A stretch of DNA of 64,000 bases, taken from contig NW_006917103.1 of NCBI RefSeq assembly GCF_000516985.1, positions 124,001 through 188,000 of the forward strand, given 5' to 3'. A program made the position numbers and the translations under genes. The notes beneath the pieces are model-generated. The model saw nothing but the letters and a program-made list of their open reading frames with translations, did not search any database and was not told where the DNA came from. The stretch is from Pestalotiopsis fici W106-1 (Eukaryota > Ascomycota > Sordariomycetes > Amphisphaeriales > Sporocadaceae). Shown one piece after another: positions 58,458 through 64,000 of this stretch; position 1 is the stretch's first letter; every line of letters begins with the position of its first letter.

Positions 58458-60307
58458 ATGATCATGGCATCAACTACCGCTCAAATCGATGATACCATCC
58501 CGATCGCTGGGTCGCAACGGACCATTACACAATTCATTAAAATTGATGCTTCCAACATTCCATTTGAGCCAGAGCGGTGGTCTGTCGTTATTATAGGATC
58601 AAGTATGATTGGAATGACATTGGGTGCGCTTCTCGGATTTCATGGGTGAGGGCTCCAACAAATATTGACAAGTCTGACACGCACTGACTAGAACCGCAGT
58701 GTCCCTTCCCTTTCCTTTGATCGTCACACGTCGACAGCAATCCACCCAAGAGCAGCGCTGTTTCTGCTGCGCTCGGTCGAAATTTTTCGTCAGCTGGGTC
58801 TAGATGAACATTTTCGCGAAAACAGTGCAAAGAACTTTGATCTTGATGCCGGCATGCTGATCACAGACAAGTTAGTCGGAGGCAAAACAATCATGGCTCT
58901 GCAGGAGAGCGATCCGGAGCAAGTCGCAAAGGTCTCCCCGGTCGACCGTTTCTGGCTTACACAAAACATGTTTGAGCCATTGATACGTGACCGCGCAAGG
59001 GAATTTGGCGCAACACAAAAGTTCCAGCACACGGTCCTGAATTACGAGGAGGTATCTGACGGGGTCATTGTCTATGTTCAGGATCTTGCTACGGGGCAGA
59101 TCAAGAAGTACCACACCCAGTACCTTGTTGCAACAGATGGCAACCGAAGCGCCACGCGAGCAAAGGAGGAAATTGCTTGGCATGGACCAGGTATACTTGG
59201 TTCGGCCATATCTGTCAATTTTCATGCCGACCTACGACCATACCTCGGCGTTAGAGCCAAACATGGCGTAACATATATCACTAACCCCAAAGTCGATGCG
59301 GGCTTCCGTCTTGAAAGCGAAGGAACCAGAGGCTTCATGATTGTGACCCGCGCAGGAGAGCGCACTTCCTTTGCGCCAGACAGTGTAAGCGCGGCTGACG
59401 CAAAACAATTTTTTCGTGACGCTTCTGGGATCACGGAGGACATTGAGATTCAGGTGGATTCCATTAATTACTGGTCTGTGGCTGGTTTCAGTGCTGACAA
59501 AATGGCCAATCCGAGCAACCGTATACTCATTGCCGGCGACGCTGCCCATGTGATGCCTCCCACTGGTGGCATGGGCGGCAATACGGGAATTCAGGTTGGA
59601 GTTGCTCTTGGACACTGCAGTATTGATTGTGGCTGACTAACCGAGGGTAGGATGCTTACAACCTGGCGTGGAAATTGGCATATGTCACGCAGGGAAAAGC
59701 TGGCCACGACCTGCTAGCATCATATGGTGCCGAGAGAATTCCAGTGAACAAGTTCTACTTGGATCAAGCGTATTCAAGATTCCAGAAACGGGTCGCGCAC
59801 ACTAAGCCCGATACGCCAGAGCTTCCAGATGTCGTGTGCGAGCTGGGATCTCTATACAAGTCAGGCGCAATCGTCCGGGGCCCGAATGATACCACGACCG
59901 CCGAACAGGGCTACGAAGACCCTTTTGACCCGCGAGTGCAGGCCGGTAGCAGACTGCCCCACGTGCGAATACTTGACACTCGCAGTCCAGCTCGAAAGGT
60001 CTCGACCCTAGACCTTGTAAAGCGAGAGTTTCTGCTCATCGCTGTTGATGCCGACTCGCCGTGGCTCAAGGTAGCCGGGTCATTGCCGCTGGCGCTCGAT
60101 ACATTCATTGTGAATGGGAACTCTTTGCCGTTTCAAGATCGGGAGAACCAAGTCCGCAAAGTCATGAAGCTTACTGAAGGGGCCGCTCTTCTGGTTAGAC
60201 CGGACGGCGTCATAGCTTGGAGAGCTCCAGTAATCGAGACTGGGCACCTGAAATTGCTTCAGACAACGTTGGAAGAGATCCTTCACAAATCAATGGAGAG
60301 GAGATAG
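58458..60307 (+). CDS. FAD-dependent aromatic monooxygenase (phenol hydroxylase-like)
   Basis: Exons 58458-58645, 58700-59594 and 59651-60307 give 579 residues. The N-terminal FAD-binding strand is WSVVIIGSSMIGMTLGALLG, with Ser in place of the second Gly of GxGxxG; I believe this is usual in the subfamily. The substrate-entry signature RHTSTAIHPRA follows, split from the first block by an intron. The second FAD motif is RILIAGDAAHVMPPTGGMGG, continued after an intron by DAYNLAWKL. The C-terminal about 120 residues (KVSTLDLVKREFLLIAVDAD) resemble the thioredoxin-like domain of phenol 2-monooxygenases. It hydroxylates an aromatic or polyketide substrate using NAD(P)H and O2. It is flanked by a GST (divergent) and a Zn2Cys6 factor (433 bp downstream, same strand), a typical small gene unit. 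Confidence 0.92.
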
Positions 60308-60740
60308 ATGGAGGGCAAGATGTATGACATCGAACTGAATGGATTTGGAGGTGCTGTGAGTGAGGAGACAAAGATCAAACCCACCTGTAATAGCACCTAG
60401 AATAGTCCCGGCCTCCACTTACCGGCAAAGCCACCCCACATCCGGAATCGTGAATTGATAGTACTCAGACTCCGAATAATGAACTTCCTTGAATCAACTC
60501 CCAAATATATGTTCTAAAACAGTAGACTTGTCAGTCTGACTCAACTTCTCGTTGAGGAAAAGATTGATCAACGTACAAGCATGCATCGACTTGGCCCCAA
60601 TAAGATCAGCACGGGAGCGACGAGGAAAAGGTAATCGTATCCCAAAATCCGGACTCCGTGTCTTCTATGGATTGTGAGACTGAATAATCGCCAATAGTGC
60701 AAAGTACAAGGCGGGACACGGTGTTGTCACCGGGCGCAGA
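60308..60740. other. Intergenic between FAD monooxygenase and Zn2Cys6 factor
   Basis: 433 bp, 3' flank of one gene and promoter of the next. No gene seen. Confidence 0.6.
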
Positions 60741-63223
60741 ATGACAGCGCGGAATAGAACGAGAATACGAGCTCTCCAAGCCTGCCAAGAGTGTGCTACC
60801 ACCAAAACCAAATGCGACAACGGTAGTCCGTGCCAGCGTTGCGCCAGAAGGGGTCTGAGATGCGTGCGCGACATTGATATACAAGATTGGGGCACGGACC
60901 GAGAGACCGAATATTCCAATGCACTTGCCACGTCTCTTGAGCGCAATGCTGAGACATTAGGCAACGACTTCCGCGGTATTGCGGAAGCGCTGGGAGCTGC
61001 CATGATCACGCCCAGCGCTTCTCTCACGGATACGCAAGTTGCTGGTGCATATTCAACATGTGAATCTGCATCACAAGATACGAGTATGATCCCACCCTGT
61101 GCCGCTGAATCAGATCCCCTGGGCGCTGGCCGTGACATGCCCGCGGGTCGGCGAGAAAACGACAACTTTGATCTGACTACCCAAGATGCCGAGTTCCTCG
61201 CTGCATTCCCTGATATTTTCCTCGAGACTGAAAGTAGAGACCACCTGTTCATGACACCAGAACAGGATTTCGGCATGTCGGAATGGATCATGGAAGGCTC
61301 CAGCTCCGTACAAGCTACAGCCGCGGCCGCCGCCCCGGCAGGAGCTCCAAGTCCGGGATATAGCCTGCCAACGCCGACAGAGGATGTCAGCGGTCAGAAC
61401 CCCTTCAGATTCGATTTTTCTGTGCGTGATCACTTGTTGGCATTCGCCGTCGATGCATGCGAGCCTGAGCACCTGTCTACGGTGGTCTCGGCTTTTCCGA
61501 CATGCGAGGGCCTCGAAACACTGGCTCGGACGTTCCTGTCCTGGCATGCGGAACAGGAAGATACATTTATACACAAGGCGACATTCATTGTGGCCGAGGT
61601 AAGAACTGAACTCTTGATGGCCGTTGTCGCTGGAGGCGCGGTCAGGTCTTCAAGTCAAGCAGTACAGCGATTTGGTTTTGCTTTGCATCGTGTATTGGGC
61701 ATCCAACTTGCAAAGTTGGTGAGTAATCGCAATTCGAGCCTTTCCTGGATATGATGCAGCTTTGGCCTATCATCCATTACTGATGCGCGTGTTTAGACTG
61801 GGAAGCTGGAAAAGCCTGCTTCTGAGCTTCAATTCCTCCAAGCATATGCTCTCTACAATCACATCGGATTGTGGAGCAGTAACGAGCGTACCATTGAAAT
61901 GGCCCAAGGAGGCAACGGAAGCCTCTTGAGTGTGAGTTTACAAAGTCCTTTGGCTATGCCTAGGCTACCTAGCTCAAGTAATCTCATCAGATACTCCGTG
62001 GCTCTGGTCGTCTCCGACAATCCTCTTACTCCCATGTTTCAATTTCTGGCAATACAGGCTTGACTCCAGATGGCCGGTGGAGGAAATGGATCACAGAAGA
62101 ATCGTACAAGAGGTAAATACACGAGCCGTGCCTTATCCCATCCGATTACTGACATCAAAGGCTTGTGTTTTACGTTTTTGTACACAGCAATCAGGAATCC
62201 ATAATGACATTTGGTACCACACCACTGTCCTATTTCGAACTAACCCTTCCCTTTCCAATCACCAAAAGGGTCTGGGCAGCGTTATCCGATCAAGTCTGGC
62301 AAGAAAATATGACACAGCTCTCAGATGGAAACGTCCAACTGGACCTGTCAATTACCGATTGTCTTGCAGACCTGTCCCGACTCGTGTCCTTGTCAAATGC
62401 CTATGACCAAACACTTTCGCGACTCCTTCTTCTCTATGCGCTTTCGCCCATGATCCAGAGCTACCGCCACCTCCACATGGCCCCGACCTGGAATTGCGGT
62501 GCCGATTCAAGTGGAGACCATTTCTCCGATAATATGCATTATCACTGGCTTCTCAGGCCATTCGAAAACCTAAAAAACATCTTTGAGCTCTACGATCTCG
62601 ACACAGGCTCTTCCACAACATCACAAATCCTAATGGAGATGCTTCATCTGCATCTGCACACGCCCTTGGACCATCTGGAGCTGCTCACGGGCAAGACAGG
62701 ACCGGCGGAAGCGCAGGCGTCGTACAAGCTTGTCTGCCGGTGGGTGGGCAGTCGCATGGCGCGTCGGTCAGCCTGGTATGCGGGCCAGTTACTTGGGAAA
62801 ATTCAAGACTTGCCATCAGCGACCATGACAGACTTTCACTGCATCATAGTGTACCAGGCTCTGTTGTGCTTATGGGCATATGGGTCCATATCCAATGGCG
62901 GCTCAGAGACCGGTGCTATGGGTGGACAGCAAGTCGACGTTTCTCTGGCCGGAGAAGAGATTGACATTCCCCTGGACTCGATGGAGAATACAAACACTAA
63001 AAAATGGATCGTATTTGGCCGAGGCCGTCCAGTCATATCGGCCATACTGGACAGTACCCAGCCGCATAGTCTGACCCAATGTTCTCTGTCGGCAAGCTCG
63101 ATGCTGACAGCGCACTGTGTGAATCTGATCAAAAGTAAAATCGGGTGGCCTCCAATTGCGGAACATACAAGTCTGAAGATACGGCATCTTGGCAATATGA
63201 AACTTAGGGAGTTGCTGCAATAG
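60741..63223 (+). CDS. Zn2Cys6 transcription factor (fungal-specific)
   Basis: Four exons, 60741-61718, 61797-61931, 61991-62112 and 62161-63223, give 765 residues. The N-terminal binuclear zinc cluster has Cys at 15, 18, 25, 31, 34 and 41, spaced C-x2-C-x6-C-x5-C-x2-C-x6-C, with RNRTRIRALQ before it. The middle homology region shows AYALYNHIGLWSSNE, then WRKWITEESYKRLVFYVFVH, typical of the fungal-specific regulatory domain; these blocks only join after splicing, with phases 0, 0 and 2. An Ala/Pro-rich stretch (ATAAAAAPAGAP) marks a linker. It would act in the nucleus, binding CGG-type half-sites. Its position beside the FAD monooxygenase and GST suggests it regulates them; this is inference. 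Confidence 0.92.
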
Positions 63224-63640
63224 GAATCGACGTGCTTTATTTGTCAATTGTTGGCCCCTCGTCGCAAAAGTACGACTCTAACCTAATCATTCTAGGGGCG
63301 TCAATCTGCTAGGGTGAAATGCGGCCACAAACTCAAAGTACTGCCTTGGCTTGCCTACGAGACAGAATAGCCAGGGGTCATGCAGCTTTAATGTACCATT
63401 GTATGTTGGATGTGCGCAAATGTACCATCCCTTGCGAAATGCAAGGGTTCTTCTCGCTCATGGAATGGCAACGTCATGATACAACTATGCAGCTTATAGG
63501 ACAGACAATTCCAGAGTTGTTTATCCCCATTACTATTAATTCTACTTTTAGTAGGCATACTCATAATAAGAAGCGACGAATCATGAAAATCCAGCTTGTG
63601 CGTTCATCATGCCTTGATCCATCACCACGTTGCGTATTCT
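63224..63640. other. Intergenic between convergent TF and GH92 genes
   Basis: 417 bp of 3' flanks. The plus-strand frame 63319-63657 overlaps the GH92 end and is a shadow. Confidence 0.6.
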
Positions 63641-64000
63641 TCACATTTGGCCATTGACATTAAAGTTGAAGGCCGAATCCCGGAGGTACCGAGACTTTAG
63701 GCTGCGAGGCTTTGCTGAATAGGTCCCGTTGAAGCCGGTATAGTCGCTCAAGCTTGGCGGCAGATCTTTCACTCCCTGTCCCCATGAGCTCTCATTCCTT
63801 CCTAGAGTGAGGACGAGTTCTTTTCCCTCGGTGAAAAAGCTGTGGTCGAGCCAGTTCTTGGTATATGGCTCCCCGTCAAGAGTAGCGGATTGGATATAGA
63901 TTGCCTCATAGCTGGGGTCAAAGTTGACGTTTGTGATTGATGCTGTCTTGCCCGTAATTGGATGTTTGATGCTGACTGACTCAAAATATGGCGGTGTGAT
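63641..64000 (-). CDS. GH92 alpha-1,2-mannosidase, C-terminal fragment (runs off the window)
   Basis: The last 119 residues of a minus-strand gene, open at base 64000 and ending with TGA at 63643-63641. The sequence includes YFESVSIKHPITGKTASI, YEAIYIQSATLDGEPYTKNW and LDHSFFTEGKELVLTLGRNE, which match the C-terminal beta-sandwich end of GH92 exo-alpha-mannosidases. Fungal GH92 enzymes are usually secreted and remove mannose from glycoproteins or mannans. The catalytic residues lie upstream, outside the window. Whether it belongs with the neighbouring transcription factor cannot be said. Confidence 0.85.
   Translation of the reverse strand: MTPPYFESVSIKHPITGKTASITNVNFDPSYEAIYIQSATLDGEPYTKNWLDHSFFTEGKELVLTLGRNESSWGQGVKDLPPSLSDYTGFNGTYSAKPRSLKSRYLRDSAFNFNVNGQM

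Noticed and set aside
35722..63223. Complete secondary-metabolite gene cluster
   Set aside because: Tailoring enzymes (P450, peroxidase, GMC, GST, FAD monooxygenase) occur, but no PKS, NRPS, terpene cyclase or DMATS; housekeeping genes interrupt, and the only prenyl synthase is COQ1-type.
63319..63657. 112-codon plus-strand ORF at the right end
   Set aside because: It overlaps the start of the GH92 3' end and has no family character.

Overview
The window looks like chromosomal DNA from a filamentous ascomycete (Pezizomycotina; Sordariomycetes, probably Hypocreales, by inference). Evidence is the many short (about 50-120 nt) GT-AG introns with CTAAC/CTGAC-type branch sites, fungal-only families (CFEM-domain Pth11-like receptor, NmrA-like protein, DAL5-type permease, Fig1, hydrophobin-like protein, haem-thiolate peroxidase, Zn2Cys6 regulator) and roughly even base composition. 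I found no tRNA, rRNA, CRISPR, transposase or reverse transcriptase. Gene models below were spliced by hand, and exon coordinates are in each entry.

Layout. 0-11 kb: truncated MFS transporter (-), NmrA-like protein (+), DAL5-type permease with 11 exons (+), FSH serine hydrolase (-), GT31-like glycosyltransferase (-). 13-21 kb: four minus-strand genes, namely an HVA1/Tudor protein with a charged tail, a GH106-like rhamnosidase, a secreted dienelactone hydrolase and an NAD(P)-dependent epimerase/reductase. 23.9-33 kb: large membrane-anchored GH47 mannosidase (+), Fig1 membrane protein (-), atypical protein kinase (-).

35.7-46.7 kb: cytochrome P450 (-), hydrophobin-like secreted protein (+), COQ1-type polyprenyl diphosphate synthase (-) divergent from a VMA12-like V-ATPase assembly factor (+), an ESCO-type zinc-finger protein lacking the acetyltransferase domain (+), and a haem-thiolate peroxidase (-). 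48.7-64 kb: CFEM GPCR (+), GMC oxidoreductase (+), phi-like GST (-) divergent from an FAD monooxygenase (+), a Zn2Cys6 transcription factor (+) and the 3' end of a GH92 mannosidase (-).

Function. Housekeeping genes (COQ1, VMA12, GH47, Fig1) are interspersed with accessory enzymes. The best candidate functional unit is GST / FAD monooxygenase / Zn2Cys6 factor at 57.1-63.2 kb. The shared GST-monooxygenase promoter carries two CGG-N5-CCG inverted half-sites and one CGG-N11-CCG, the kind of site such regulators bind. No PKS, NRPS, terpene cyclase or other backbone enzyme lies in the window, so it is more likely a small detoxification or aromatic-catabolism unit, or the edge of a cluster, than a complete secondary-metabolite cluster. 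Several long intergenic stretches (2-2.9 kb) hold no recognisable gene.
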